Of a stretch of 64,000 nucleotides of DNA, positions 9,471 to 18,153 are shown in pieces. A model generated the notes under the pieces. It was not told the origin of the DNA. It did no database searches and worked only from the letters and a program-made list of their open reading frames with translations. Numbering within the stretch: position 1 is the first letter of the stretch; every line of letters begins with the position of its first letter. A program made the position numbers and the translations under genes. Origin of the DNA: JBLNDJ01 sp050261515 (GTDB taxonomy: Bacteria; Acidobacteriota; Terriglobia; Bryobacterales; Bryobacteraceae); assembly GCA_050261515.1 (NCBI GenBank), contig JBLNDJ010000016.1, positions 1-64,000 of the forward strand. The letters are read 5' to 3'.

Positions 9471-10487
9471 ATGGCGATTGTGACGCGCTTGCTGTCTGCT
9501 GTAGGCCTGTCCACCGGCTTGCTCTCCGCGGCTGATTTTCCCAACGCCGAGATCGACAACGGCCAGATCCGCGTGAAGCTGTATCTGCCCGATGCGAAGA
9601 CCGGCTTCTATCGCGGCACGCGCTTCGACTGGTCGGGAGTCATCCACAGCCTCACCTACCGGCAGCACGATTACTACGGGCCGTGGTTCCAGCAGTCCCG
9701 CCCCGACGTTCACGATTTCGTCTACGAAGACGCCGGCGTCATCGCCGGACCGTGCAGCGCCGTGACCGGGCCGGTGGACGAGTTCGCGCCGCTCGGATGG
9801 GACGAAGCCAGGCCCGGCGCGACGTTCGTCAAGATCGGGGTCGGCGCCCTGCGCAAGCCCGCGGATGGCAAGTACGACAACTACCGCCTGTACGAAATCG
9901 CCGGGGGCGGCAAATGGAACATCGAGAAGCGGCGCGACGCCGTCGAGTTCATTCACGAGCTGGACGACCGGTCATCCGGCTACGGCTACGTCTACCGTAA
10001 AGCGGTCCGGCTGGTGAAGGACAAGCCTGAAATGCTTCTCGAATACAGCCTGAAAAACACCGGCACGCGCGCCATCCGGACCACGGTCTACAACCACAAC
10101 TTCCTCGTGCTCGACAAGCAGGCGCCCGGCCCGGGCTTCACGATCACGGTCCCATTCGAGATCGAAAAGCCGCGCTCGCTCAACCCGGAGCTGGCCGAAG
10201 TCCGCGGAAACCAGATCGTTTACCTGAAGACGCTCGAAGGCAGCGACACCGTCTCCATGCCCGTCCGCGGCTTCGGCAGCGACGCCCGGGACAACGAAAT
10301 CCGCATAGAGAACAGCAAACTCGGCGCGGGCATGAGCGTTCGCACCGACCGCCCGCTCCTGCGCGAAGGCCTGTGGTCCATCCGGACGGTGATCTCGATG
10401 GAGCCCTTCATCGCCATCGAGATCGACCCCGGCCACGAATTCACCTGGACGAGCACGTACAACTACTACACGCTGCCGCAGCAGTAG
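9471..10487 (+). CDS. Secreted galactose-mutarotase-like protein, unknown function
   Basis: About 338 residues with a Sec-type signal peptide (about 1-20, ending LLSA before ADFPNAEI), so exported to the periplasm or beyond. The rest looks all-beta, with a pattern (YNHNFLVLD, then EIDPGHEFTWTSTYNYY) that resembles the galactose-mutarotase-like/DUF4432-type sugar-binding fold. That family assignment is tentative. Start chosen at the second ATG, because an in-frame upstream ATG (9438) would put 11 residues before the signal peptide. GGGTGA lies 11 nt upstream. TATCAT (9447-9452) inside the small palindrome CGTATCATACG (9445-9455) could be a -10 element, without a matching -35. The gene stands alone, convergent with the aldo/keto reductase. 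Confidence 0.7.
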   Translation: MAIVTRLLSAVGLSTGLLSAADFPNAEIDNGQIRVKLYLPDAKTGFYRGTRFDWSGVIHSLTYRQHDYYGPWFQQSRPDVHDFVYEDAGVIAGPCSAVTGPVDEFAPLGWDEARPGATFVKIGVGALRKPADGKYDNYRLYEIAGGGKWNIEKRRDAVEFIHELDDRSSGYGYVYRKAVRLVKDKPEMLLEYSLKNTGTRAIRTTVYNHNFLVLDKQAPGPGFTITVPFEIEKPRSLNPELAEVRGNQIVYLKTLEGSDTVSMPVRGFGSDARDNEIRIENSKLGAGMSVRTDRPLLREGLWSIRTVISMEPFIAIEIDPGHEFTWTSTYNYYTLPQQ

Positions 10488-10505
10488 AGGCGGCCAGAGG
10501 CCACC

Positions 10506-10522
10506 GCAGGCCGGCGGCCTGC
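10506..10522. terminator. Hairpin between convergent genes
   Basis: Perfect 7-bp stem GCAGGCC/GGCCTGC with a 3-nt loop, in the 39-nt gap between two convergent genes. There is no T-run on either side, so terminator activity is inferred from position only. Confidence 0.45.
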
Positions 10523-10526
10523 CCCA

Positions 10527-11495
10527 CTAATCGTAGAAATTCTTCTCCCACGCGTGCCGCTTCAGAATTCCCAGGGTGCGCGCGTCGAGCGGACCCTTGT
10601 CCGAAGCCGCGCAGTTGGCCTGCGCGTTCCTGACTTTCCGCATGCCCGGGATCACGGTCGAGACCGCCGGGGACGACAGGCAGAACCGCAGCGCGATTTC
10701 GGGCAGGTTGCCGTCCACTCCCGCCAGGTCCCGCTTCAGCGCGTCCACGTGCTCCACCACCTGCTTCTTGCGGTCTCCGGCAAAGTACCCCGCGCGGAAA
10801 TCGTTCGGGTCGAACTTCGTGTCTTCGGTGATTGTTCCCGTGAGCGCGCCCTCGTCGAACGGCACGCGCGCGATCACGCCGATGTTGCGCTCGATGCACA
10901 GCGGGAACAGGTTCTTCTCCGGCCCCTGGTCGAAGATGTTGTAGATCACCTGAACCGTATCGATCACGCCGGTCTTGATCAGTTCGAGCGCCGAGTCGGG
11001 GTCGTGGTCGTTGATCGAGACGCCGAACGCCCGCACCTTGCCCGCGCGCTTCAGGTCCTCGCAGGCGCGGCGCCAGTCGTCGCGCGCGATCCACTCCGGG
11101 TTCCAGACGTGGAGTTGCTGCAAGTCCATCGAATCCATCCCCAGGTTCTTCAGGCTGCGCTCGGTGCTCTCGACGACATAGGAATAGGGAAAGACCTCGT
11201 CGATGCCGATGCCGGGCCGCGCGGGCCAAAGCTGGTTCTTCGGGGGAACCTTCGTGGCGACGTAGATCTTCTTTCCCGCTTCGCGGACCGCCTTGCCGAC
11301 AAGCTGTTCGCTGTGCCCATCCCCGTAAGCAAGCGCCGTATCGATGAAATTAAGGCCGCAATCGATGGCCGCCCGCAGCGCCCGCAGGGCTTCGTCGTCG
11401 GTGCCGCCCAGCCACTGCGTCTGGCCGATGCCCCAGGCGCCGTAACCGACTTCGCTGATTTCGTAGTTCGTCCTGCCGAGTTTCCGGTATCGCAT
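10527..11495 (-). CDS. Aldo/keto reductase
   Basis: NADPH-dependent carbonyl reductase of the AKR superfamily, cytoplasmic, 322 residues. The catalytic tetrad is intact: D52 and Y57 (in FIDTALAYGDGHSE), K82 (in VATKV) and H129 (in LQQLHVWN). Start: the frame stays open upstream to 11678, but those 61 codons look non-coding, and ATG at 11495 begins MRYRKLGRTNYEISEVGYG, the normal AKR N terminus. The substrate cannot be told; proteins of this type act on sugars or aldehydes. It is monocistronic and its 5' region is shared with the divergent surface-protein operon. Confidence 0.9.
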   Translation of the reverse strand: MRYRKLGRTNYEISEVGYGAWGIGQTQWLGGTDDEALRALRAAIDCGLNFIDTALAYGDGHSEQLVGKAVREAGKKIYVATKVPPKNQLWPARPGIGIDEVFPYSYVVESTERSLKNLGMDSMDLQQLHVWNPEWIARDDWRRACEDLKRAGKVRAFGVSINDHDPDSALELIKTGVIDTVQVIYNIFDQGPEKNLFPLCIERNIGVIARVPFDEGALTGTITEDTKFDPNDFRAGYFAGDRKKQVVEHVDALKRDLAGVDGNLPEIALRFCLSSPAVSTVIPGMRKVRNAQANCAASDKGPLDARTLGILKRHAWEKNFYD

Positions 11496-11585
11496 GAGAT
11501 CACTATACTGCCGCCAGCCGCCCCTCGGCCGGTGCTCACAAGCGTGCGTTCTTCTGCGGTGATCGGCTATTTCTATAGCAGGGGT

Positions 11586-11604
11586 ACTAGTCGTACGTAC
11601 TAGT
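11586..11604. promoter_or_regulatory. Paired ACTAGT inverted repeat (candidate operator)
   Basis: ACTAGT (11586-11591) and ACTAGT (11599-11604) are separated by 7 nt in the divergent gap 11496-11778. The same CTAGTAC/GTACTAG word recurs in two other intergenic sites (18054-18060 and 20984-20990). An operator function is inferred from symmetry and location only. Confidence 0.3.
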
Positions 11605-11717
11605 CCAGTATTCTCAGTTCGAACGTATACATCCGCGCTGTAAGTCCATCCATTGCTGAAAAAAAAGAAGGATTTCACTAACTTTGGTATATAAGTCGGC
11701 GCATCCCAGGTTCAGCC

Positions 11718-11745
11718 TTGACAATAAATTGGACGATGTTACCGT
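11718..11745 (+). promoter_or_regulatory. Candidate promoter of the surface-protein operon
   Basis: A perfect TTGACA (11718-11723) is followed at 16 nt by TACCGT (11740-11745), a weak -10. It lies 34 nt before the ATG at 11779. The remainder of the 283-nt gap contains a run of A (11656-11663) but no other clear element. Confidence 0.35.
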
Positions 11746-11778
11746 TGATACTGCAAAGGTTTACGCACAGGCATCCCT

Positions 11779-14700
11779 ATGCTTTCGCGACTACAAACTC
11801 TCCGCGCCTTCGGCCCGCTGTCACGCCGGGTTTCGACGATTGCAGTCTGCGCACTCGCGGCCGCCGCTGCGTTCGCCGGAACGTTCGGCACGGTCACGCC
11901 GATCGGCGGCATGGCGAGCGACCTCGCGCTCGATGAGGCGCGCGGCGTCGTCTATGTCGCCAATTACACCGCGAACCGCATCGACGCAATCTCGACCGCC
12001 ACGGGCCAGATCAAAACGTCCTTTAGCGTACCCGTGCAGCCCTCGTCCCTGTCGCTTTCGCCGGACGGCCGTTTCCTGGCGATCACGCACCTGTCTAACT
12101 TCAAGGAACCGCAGACGGCGTCCAACGGGCTCACCGTCATGGACCTATCGCGGAACACGAAGCGGAGCGTGACGCTGGCCTCCCCGCCCATGGGCGTTTC
12201 CTTCCTATACAACGGCAAGGCTCTTGTGGCGACCGCGACCCAGTTCCTGCTGCTTGACCCAACCACGGGTGCGGCCGTGACCATCACGACCGTAGAAGAC
12301 CTGATCAAGCCCAAGGATCTCCCCGTCCCCACGCCGACCCCGCCGCGCGAAATCATCCGTGCGTCGATGGGCGCCTCCGGCGACATGCGCACCGTCTGGG
12401 GCGCGATCGAGGCGCTCGATGCCGAGGACAAAATTCTGCTGTTCCGTTACGATGCGGTTGAAGCAAAAATGTACCCCTCCGTGTGGACCTCCGAGCCGCC
12501 CGACGGGCCGCGCGTCGTAAGCGTGAACCAGGACGGCTCGAACGTGCTGACCGGATGGGGCCTGTTCCACAAACAGGGATACCTGATCGCGCAGTTCCCC
12601 GACGCCCTCGGCAAGTTCGCCATCGGCGGCCACGCCATCGATTCGGGCCGGAACACGATCTACGCCCAGATGCCCACGAGCGCATGGACCCGCGAAACCG
12701 AGCCCGTGCTCCAGATTGTGGACGCGGACAACCTGACCGTGCGGGAAAAGATCCGCTTGAAAGAGAACCTCACCGGGCGCGCCGTCCTGAACGCCGCCAA
12801 AGACGTGATGTACGCCGTCTCCGACAGCGGCCTCATGACGCTGCCGGTGGGCAGCCTCAACAAGACCCCGCGCGTGGCGGCCAATCTGGAAGACCTGGTG
12901 TTCCGCGGCCAGTGGTGCGACCGGCGGACCATGGTCGCGCCGCTCGAGATCGTGGATCCCGGCGGGAACGCCACCGATTTCACCATCACCCCGACGATTC
13001 CCGGCGTGACCGTGTCGCCCGCTTCGGGCGTGACTCCGGCCAGGGTCAACGTCTCGATCGACATGAATGTGTTCCTGGCGAACAAGGGCACCGCGAGCGG
13101 CCTGCTCGAGATCGGCTCGGCGGCGGCGGTCAATATCCCGAACCCCGTGCGCCTCCTGATCAACAACCGCGAACCCGACCAGCGCGGCACCTTCTTCAAC
13201 GTGCCCGGACGGCTGGTGGATCTGGTGATGGACCCGGCGCGGAACCGCTTCTACGTGCTGCGGCAGGATCAAAACCAGGTGCTCGTGTTCAACGCGAGCA
13301 ACTTCACCCGCACCGCGATCCTGCGCACGGGCAACACCCCGTGGTCGATGGCGATCACCAAGGACGGCAAGTACCTGGTGACCGGCGCCGATAACTCGCA
13401 AATCGCCCACGTGTTCGATCTCGATACGCTCCAGCCGCACGGCATCATCGTTTTTCCGTTCGGACACTACCCGCGCTGGCTCGCCACCTCCTCGAACGCG
13501 ATGCTCGCGAGCGTGCGCGTGGCCGGGCCCATCCACACCATAGACCGGATCGACTTCGCCGGCGGCGTCGCGACGGAACTGCCGTCGCTCGGCGTGTGGA
13601 AGAACGATATCGACGTCAACACCGCCCTGGTGGCGACTCCCTCCGGGTCTTCCATCATGGCGGCCTCGGCCAACGGCACGGTGCTGCTCTACGAGGCCGC
13701 CTCCGACACTTTCGTCGTGGCGCGCCAGGACGTTGACAAGCTCTCGGGCGCCATCGCCGCTCTCTCCGATACGGTCTTCGTGGTGGATAACATCGTGATG
13801 AACCGGTCGCTGACGCCGGTCCGGAAGCTCGACACGGCCAACGGGCAGAGCTCGGGATATGCGATGTCCGGCGGGCTCGGCCTGCGCATGTCGGCTCCCG
13901 GCATTTCGAGCCCCGGCATCGTTCAGCGGATCGATTTCAGCGGAAGCGCCTCGCACCCGGCGGTGCGCATGACCGAAGCGCCGCTGCTGGCCGCTTCGCT
14001 TTCGCAGGACGGCACGTTTACGCGCAGCCTGGCTCCGGCGCCGGACGGAAAGGCGCTCGTCTCGCTAAGTACCTCCGGATTCACGGTGCTGCCGTCGGAC
14101 TACGACGCCGCTGCCGCGCTTCCGCATATCGGCTCGATTGCGAGCGCCGCGGACCTTTCCTCGCCCGTCGCTCCGGGCGGCCTGTTCTCGATCGGCGGCA
14201 CGAACCTGAGCGCGGTCAACGCCGCCTCGAGCGAAATCCCGCTTCCGACCCTGCTCGGCGACAGTTGCATGACCGTCAACGACAAGCTGGTGCCGCTCGT
14301 GTTCGTCTCGCCTACCCAGATCAACGGCCAGATTCCGTTCGAGGTTGCGGGCGGCGCGTCGATGATCCTGCGGACGCCGACCGGCGTCAGCAACACATTC
14401 CAGTTCACGATTCAGCCGCAGGCGCCGAGTGTGTTCCGCGCGGAGTATCCGGGGCTGAAGGGCATGATCCTGACGGTGGTGCGGGCGGCGAACAACGAGC
14501 CCGTGACGGTGGCCAACCCGATCCACCCCGACGATTGGATCACCATCTTTGCCACGGGCCTCGGCGCGGCTTCGGGCGCGGTCACGGGCGCAGCAGGCCC
14601 GTCCGAGCCTCTCTCGCAAGTCCTCGCAAAGCCGGTGGTGACGCTGGGCGGGCTGAATGTGCCCGTCTCCTTCGCGGGCCTCGCCCCCGGACAGGTTGGC

Positions 14701-14820
14701 GTTTACCAGATCAACGCCAAGGTCCCCTGGAAGAGCGTCCCCGAGGGGATGAGCGTTCCTCTGAAGATCGCGCAAGGCTCCTATAGCACGACTGTAAACG
14801 TCCGCGTGGTGAAACCATGA
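11779..14820 (+). CDS. Secreted YVTN-like propeller protein with Solibacter C-terminal domain
   Basis: 1013 residues. An N-terminal signal peptide (about 1-34, core IAVCALAAAAAFA) is followed by beta-propeller/YVTN-like repeats (e.g. GVVYVANYTANRIDAIS near 57-73 and a second set at about 475-600), a middle Ig-like stretch, and a C-terminal 220-residue segment (about 785-1010) of the TIGR03437 Solibacter type. Landmarks there are FSIGGTNLS, FVSPTQINGQIPFEV, IFATGLGA and GVYQINAKVP. Such proteins are abundant in Solibacter-like Acidobacteriota and are thought to be surface or extracellular; their function is unknown. The stop overlaps the start of the next gene (ATGA), so the two form an operon and the products may cooperate at the outer membrane. 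Confidence 0.85.
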   Translation: MLSRLQTLRAFGPLSRRVSTIAVCALAAAAAFAGTFGTVTPIGGMASDLALDEARGVVYVANYTANRIDAISTATGQIKTSFSVPVQPSSLSLSPDGRFLAITHLSNFKEPQTASNGLTVMDLSRNTKRSVTLASPPMGVSFLYNGKALVATATQFLLLDPTTGAAVTITTVEDLIKPKDLPVPTPTPPREIIRASMGASGDMRTVWGAIEALDAEDKILLFRYDAVEAKMYPSVWTSEPPDGPRVVSVNQDGSNVLTGWGLFHKQGYLIAQFPDALGKFAIGGHAIDSGRNTIYAQMPTSAWTRETEPVLQIVDADNLTVREKIRLKENLTGRAVLNAAKDVMYAVSDSGLMTLPVGSLNKTPRVAANLEDLVFRGQWCDRRTMVAPLEIVDPGGNATDFTITPTIPGVTVSPASGVTPARVNVSIDMNVFLANKGTASGLLEIGSAAAVNIPNPVRLLINNREPDQRGTFFNVPGRLVDLVMDPARNRFYVLRQDQNQVLVFNASNFTRTAILRTGNTPWSMAITKDGKYLVTGADNSQIAHVFDLDTLQPHGIIVFPFGHYPRWLATSSNAMLASVRVAGPIHTIDRIDFAGGVATELPSLGVWKNDIDVNTALVATPSGSSIMAASANGTVLLYEAASDTFVVARQDVDKLSGAIAALSDTVFVVDNIVMNRSLTPVRKLDTANGQSSGYAMSGGLGLRMSAPGISSPGIVQRIDFSGSASHPAVRMTEAPLLAASLSQDGTFTRSLAPAPDGKALVSLSTSGFTVLPSDYDAAAALPHIGSIASAADLSSPVAPGGLFSIGGTNLSAVNAASSEIPLPTLLGDSCMTVNDKLVPLVFVSPTQINGQIPFEVAGGASMILRTPTGVSNTFQFTIQPQAPSVFRAEYPGLKGMILTVVRAANNEPVTVANPIHPDDWITIFATGLGAASGAVTGAAGPSEPLSQVLAKPVVTLGGLNVPVSFAGLAPGQVGVYQINAKVPWKSVPEGMSVPLKIAQGSYSTTVNVRVVKP

Positions 14821-15452
14821 AATCACTGACTCTCTTTTCGCTTGCCCTCGCCCTGGCGGGGACCGGATTCGCCCAGCAGTGGGACGTCGGGGGAATCGGA
14901 GGCTTCGGCTTCTATAAGAACGTTACGGTGAGCGGGCCTGACGGGAGCGCGGACGCCGGCTTCAAAAACGGCGCGGCCGCCGGCGCCTTCGCCACCCAGC
15001 ACCTCTACGAGCACCTGAGCGGCCAGTTCCGCTACCTGTACCAGTTCGACAAGTTGAAGGTTTCCTCCGGCGGCGCCGAGGCGACCTTCGGGGGCGAGTC
15101 TCACGCCGTCCATTACGACCTGATGTACATGGTGACGGGCCGCGATGCGGCCGTACGGCCCTACCTGGTCGGCGGCGGCGGCGTCAAGCTATACCGGGGG
15201 ACCGGCGAACAGCACGCCGTGCAGGAACTGATCGAATTCGCCGCCCTCACCCACACCTCGCAGGTGAAGCCGCTCGTCACATTCGGAGGCGGCGTCCGCG
15301 CGAAGCTGGGCGCACACGCGGCTCTGTACATCGAAGGCCGCGACTATCTGACCCCCTTCCCGGAAAAAGTCGTCGCGCCCGTCCCGCCCTCGAAGCTGAG
15401 CGGCTGGCTGCACGACTTCGTCCCCCTGGTGGGCCTCAGCTTCAGCTTCTGA
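14817..15452 (+). CDS. Small outer-membrane beta-barrel protein
   Basis: 211 residues with a clear signal peptide (1-19, ending TGFAQ). The mature part has alternating hydrophobic/aromatic strands and glycine turns (VGGIGGFGFY, LVGGGGVKLY, TFGGGVRAKL) and ends in LVGLSFSF, a terminal phenylalanine typical of BAM-inserted barrels. It resembles OmpA/OmpW-type eight-strand porin-like proteins, but the exact family is uncertain. It starts with ATG inside the stop of the 1013-residue protein, so synthesis of the two is probably coupled. Confidence 0.75.
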   Translation: MKSLTLFSLALALAGTGFAQQWDVGGIGGFGFYKNVTVSGPDGSADAGFKNGAAAGAFATQHLYEHLSGQFRYLYQFDKLKVSSGGAEATFGGESHAVHYDLMYMVTGRDAAVRPYLVGGGGVKLYRGTGEQHAVQELIEFAALTHTSQVKPLVTFGGGVRAKLGAHAALYIEGRDYLTPFPEKVVAPVPPSKLSGWLHDFVPLVGLSFSF

Positions 15453-15469
15453 ATTGCCTTCGGATCGCG

Positions 15470-15495
15470 CGCGAGCCGGCGCAGGCCGGCTCGCG
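15470..15495. terminator. Hairpin between convergent genes
   Basis: Perfect 11-bp stem (15470-15480 with 15485-15495) around a 4-nt GCAG loop, core GCGAGCCGGC. It sits in the 101-nt gap between convergent transcripts. No T-run follows on either side, so bidirectional terminator use is likely but not proven. Confidence 0.55.
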
Positions 15496-15553
15496 TCCAA
15501 CAAGGACAACGCCGGGCTCGTCTGGAAAGTCGTCCGGACCGGCGCCCGGCCGG

Positions 15554-18052
15554 CTATTCTTCCCTGAGCGCCGTCATCGGGTCGAGCGCGGCAGCCCGCC
15601 GCGCCGGCCCATAAGCCGCCGCCAGCGCGATTGCCGTGAGCAGCGCGACGGCCGCCGCCACCGACACCGGGTCCCACGGCTTCAGGTCGTAGAGCAGCGC
15701 CGTCGCCGCACGGCCCGCCCACAACGCCAGAAGCACGCCCACCCCGATCCCCACTCCGAGCAGCAGCGCCGCCTCGCGGAGCACCAGGCGGACCACGCGC
15801 CCGCGGTCCGCCCCCAGCGCCATCCGGACGCCGATCTCGCCGCGCCGCCGCGCCACCATGTAGGCGATCACGCCGTAGAGTCCCAGCGTCGCCAGCAGGC
15901 CCGCGAGCAATCCAAAGGCGCCCGAGAGCGTCGCCATCAGGCGCTCGCGCAGCAGCGATTCCTCCAGTTGCGCCGAGAAGGACTGGAACTCGATCCCCAT
16001 CGACGGGCTGACCGCCGCCACCGCCGCCTTTACGGCGCGCGTCATCTCGCCCGGCGAGCCGTGGACGCGCAGCACGAAAGTCGCGCTCGGCCCGGGTTCG
16101 TCATACTGCTCCATGGGCACGAAGCCGATCGGCAGGAAAGCTTCCCGCAACTCGCGGTATTTCGTGTTCTCGACCAGGCCCACGACCTGGAACTCCGGTT
16201 CGGGCTTCCCGGATGGGGCGTCTATGCGGAACGTGTGCCCCACCGGGTTCTTCCCGCCGAAGTACTTGCGCGCGAATTCCTGGTTGACAATCGCCACTTT
16301 CGGCGCCGAAAGCGTATCGCGGTTGTCGAACTCGCGCCCCGCCAGCAGGTGCGTCCCCATGGTGTGGAAGTAGCCGGGGCCCACGCGGTTGAACCAGGAC
16401 GTCTTCCCGCTGGCGGATGCCGTCGCGCCGTCCGGGCCGATGTCGTTGTTCCAGGCGCTCCCGCTCACCGGCGTGAACCACACCTGCGCAGCCGACAATA
16501 CACCCGGCAGCGCCGCCAGCCGGTCGTGCAGTTCCCTGTACACGGCCGTCCGGCGCTCCTTCGGGTAGTTGGCGCGTGCGAAATCGATGTTGACCGAAAG
16601 CACGCCTGCGGCGTTGAATCCGGCCTCGGCGGTGAGCAGGTTGCGCAGGCTGCGCACGAACAGCAGCGCCCCCACCAGCAGCACCAGCGAAAGCGCCACC
16701 TGCGCTGAAACCAGCATGCGGCGCAGGCTGAAGCGCGAGCGTCCGGCCGTCGTGCCGCGTCCGCCGGAGCGCATCACCTGCGACGGCGCCAGGCGCGAGG
16801 CTCGCAGCGCCGGCATCAGCCCGAACAGCAGGCAGGTGAACATGGCGAGCGCGGCCGTGAATCCCAGAATCCGCCAGTCCCACCCCAGCCCTACAAACAG
16901 CCGGTTGTTCGAGGTGCTGATGAAGGCGACCAGGCCGCGGCTGAGCGCCTGTGCAATCGCTGTCCCCAGCACCGCCGCTGCAACCGCCAGCAGCATGCTC
17001 TCGACCAGCAGTTGCCGCACCAGCCTCCAGCGCGACGCCCCGATGGCGAGCCGCACGGCGATCTCCCTCTCCCGCACGCTCGCGCGCGCCAGCAGCAGGT
17101 TCGCGAGGTTGGCGCAGGCGATCAGGAGCACCAGCCCCGCCGTCGCCATCAGCAGCCAGAGCGGGCGCTCGTATTCCCGCCGCAGGCCGGAAACGCCGGT
17201 CCCCCCGTCTGTGACTTCGAGCTTATTGGCGAGGTAGCGCTTGGCGGCCGCGGGATTATACACCGGGGGCAGGGTAGCCTGCATCAGTCCGGGAGAAAGC
17301 GCTCTCAGGTGCGCGCTCGCGCGCTCGAGCGTCCATCCGGGCTTCAGGCGGCCCATCATCGACAGCCACCAGGCGTGCCGGACCGGGATGCGTCCCTTGT
17401 GATCTTCGGCGAACAGCGGGTCGGCGCAGATCGGAATCGCCACGTCGTAGCGGTTGCCGACCTCGACCCCGAAGAACGCCGGCGGCGTAACGCCGATCAC
17501 CGGAAAGGCGTGCCCTTCCAGGCTGACCGTGCGGCCCAGCACCCCGGGATCCCCGCCGAACTCCCGCTGCCAGAACGAATGGCTCACGACCGCGCCCGTG
17601 CCGCTGCACCCCTCCGTGTCGTCGGCCGGAGTGAACGTGCGTCCCAGAATCGGGCTCACGCCCAGCACGCGGAAGAAATCCCCGCTCACGTAGAGCCCCT
17701 CGGCGTAGCGCGCCTCGCCCCCCGTGACCAGGTTAAACCGCGCCGCGCTCCAGGCGAACACCTCCGAAAAGGCCTGCTGCCGGCGCCGGATCTCGTCCCA
17801 GTGCGCGTAAGTAAGCCGCCCGCTGCGGGTCGAGAACCAGCCCGACCGCATCGAGTCCCGCGCGAAATCGACGGACGCCAGCTCCCGCGGTTCCCTTACC
17901 GGCAGCATCTTCAGGCGGATCGAGTTGATGAGCTGAAAGATCGCCGTGTTCGCCCCGACCCCGAGCGCCAGCGACAGCACCGCCACGAGCGTGAACCCGG
18001 GGCTCTGCCGCAGTTGCCGTATGCCGTAAGACAGGTCCTGCGTGATCGCCAT
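15554..18052 (-). CDS. ADOP-type orphan ABC permease (second copy)
   Basis: 832-residue inner-membrane permease with the duplicated MacB_PCD/FtsX layout: N-terminal SPGFTLVAVLSLALGVGANTAIF, first periplasmic core domain, FtsX block near 330-430, second core domain, and a C-terminal FtsX block ending GPARRAAALDPMTALREE. Start at ATG 18052 (MAITQDLSYGIRQLRQSPGF), which matches the family N terminus; 41 upstream in-frame codons look non-coding. A 7-bp inverted repeat lies 12 nt upstream of the start. No ATPase and no PadR-type regulator, a common partner of these permeases, is adjacent. It is clearly diverged from the copy at 3536, so not a recent duplication. Confidence 0.88.
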   Translation of the reverse strand: MAITQDLSYGIRQLRQSPGFTLVAVLSLALGVGANTAIFQLINSIRLKMLPVREPRELASVDFARDSMRSGWFSTRSGRLTYAHWDEIRRRQQAFSEVFAWSAARFNLVTGGEARYAEGLYVSGDFFRVLGVSPILGRTFTPADDTEGCSGTGAVVSHSFWQREFGGDPGVLGRTVSLEGHAFPVIGVTPPAFFGVEVGNRYDVAIPICADPLFAEDHKGRIPVRHAWWLSMMGRLKPGWTLERASAHLRALSPGLMQATLPPVYNPAAAKRYLANKLEVTDGGTGVSGLRREYERPLWLLMATAGLVLLIACANLANLLLARASVREREIAVRLAIGASRWRLVRQLLVESMLLAVAAAVLGTAIAQALSRGLVAFISTSNNRLFVGLGWDWRILGFTAALAMFTCLLFGLMPALRASRLAPSQVMRSGGRGTTAGRSRFSLRRMLVSAQVALSLVLLVGALLFVRSLRNLLTAEAGFNAAGVLSVNIDFARANYPKERRTAVYRELHDRLAALPGVLSAAQVWFTPVSGSAWNNDIGPDGATASASGKTSWFNRVGPGYFHTMGTHLLAGREFDNRDTLSAPKVAIVNQEFARKYFGGKNPVGHTFRIDAPSGKPEPEFQVVGLVENTKYRELREAFLPIGFVPMEQYDEPGPSATFVLRVHGSPGEMTRAVKAAVAAVSPSMGIEFQSFSAQLEESLLRERLMATLSGAFGLLAGLLATLGLYGVIAYMVARRRGEIGVRMALGADRGRVVRLVLREAALLLGVGIGVGVLLALWAGRAATALLYDLKPWDPVSVAAAVALLTAIALAAAYGPARRAAALDPMTALREE

Positions 18053-18063
18053 GCTAGTACTAC

Positions 18064-18085
18064 GAACGAACCCCGGCTTTCGTTC
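18064..18085. promoter_or_regulatory. GAACGAA/TTCGTTC inverted repeat upstream of permease
   Basis: Arms of 7 bp (18064-18070 and 18079-18085) with an 8-nt spacer, close upstream of the minus-strand permease start. It could be an operator or a leader hairpin. CTAGTAC (18054-18060) lies between it and the start codon. There is no experimental support. Confidence 0.3.
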
Positions 18086-18153
18086 TGTGGCGCCGGCGAG
18101 AACGGCGCCCGCCGCCAAGCCGCCGGTCACTATCCGCGTTGTTTTTGGCGGCC

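Noticed and set aside
11656..11663. A-run as a possible terminator of the aldo/keto reductase side
   Set aside because: No stem beside it and it lies upstream of, not behind, the reductase gene.
12205..13956. 583-codon antisense frame in the Solibacter-domain gene
   Set aside because: Low-complexity shadow rich in His/Arg/Gly, no domain, opposite a well-supported gene.
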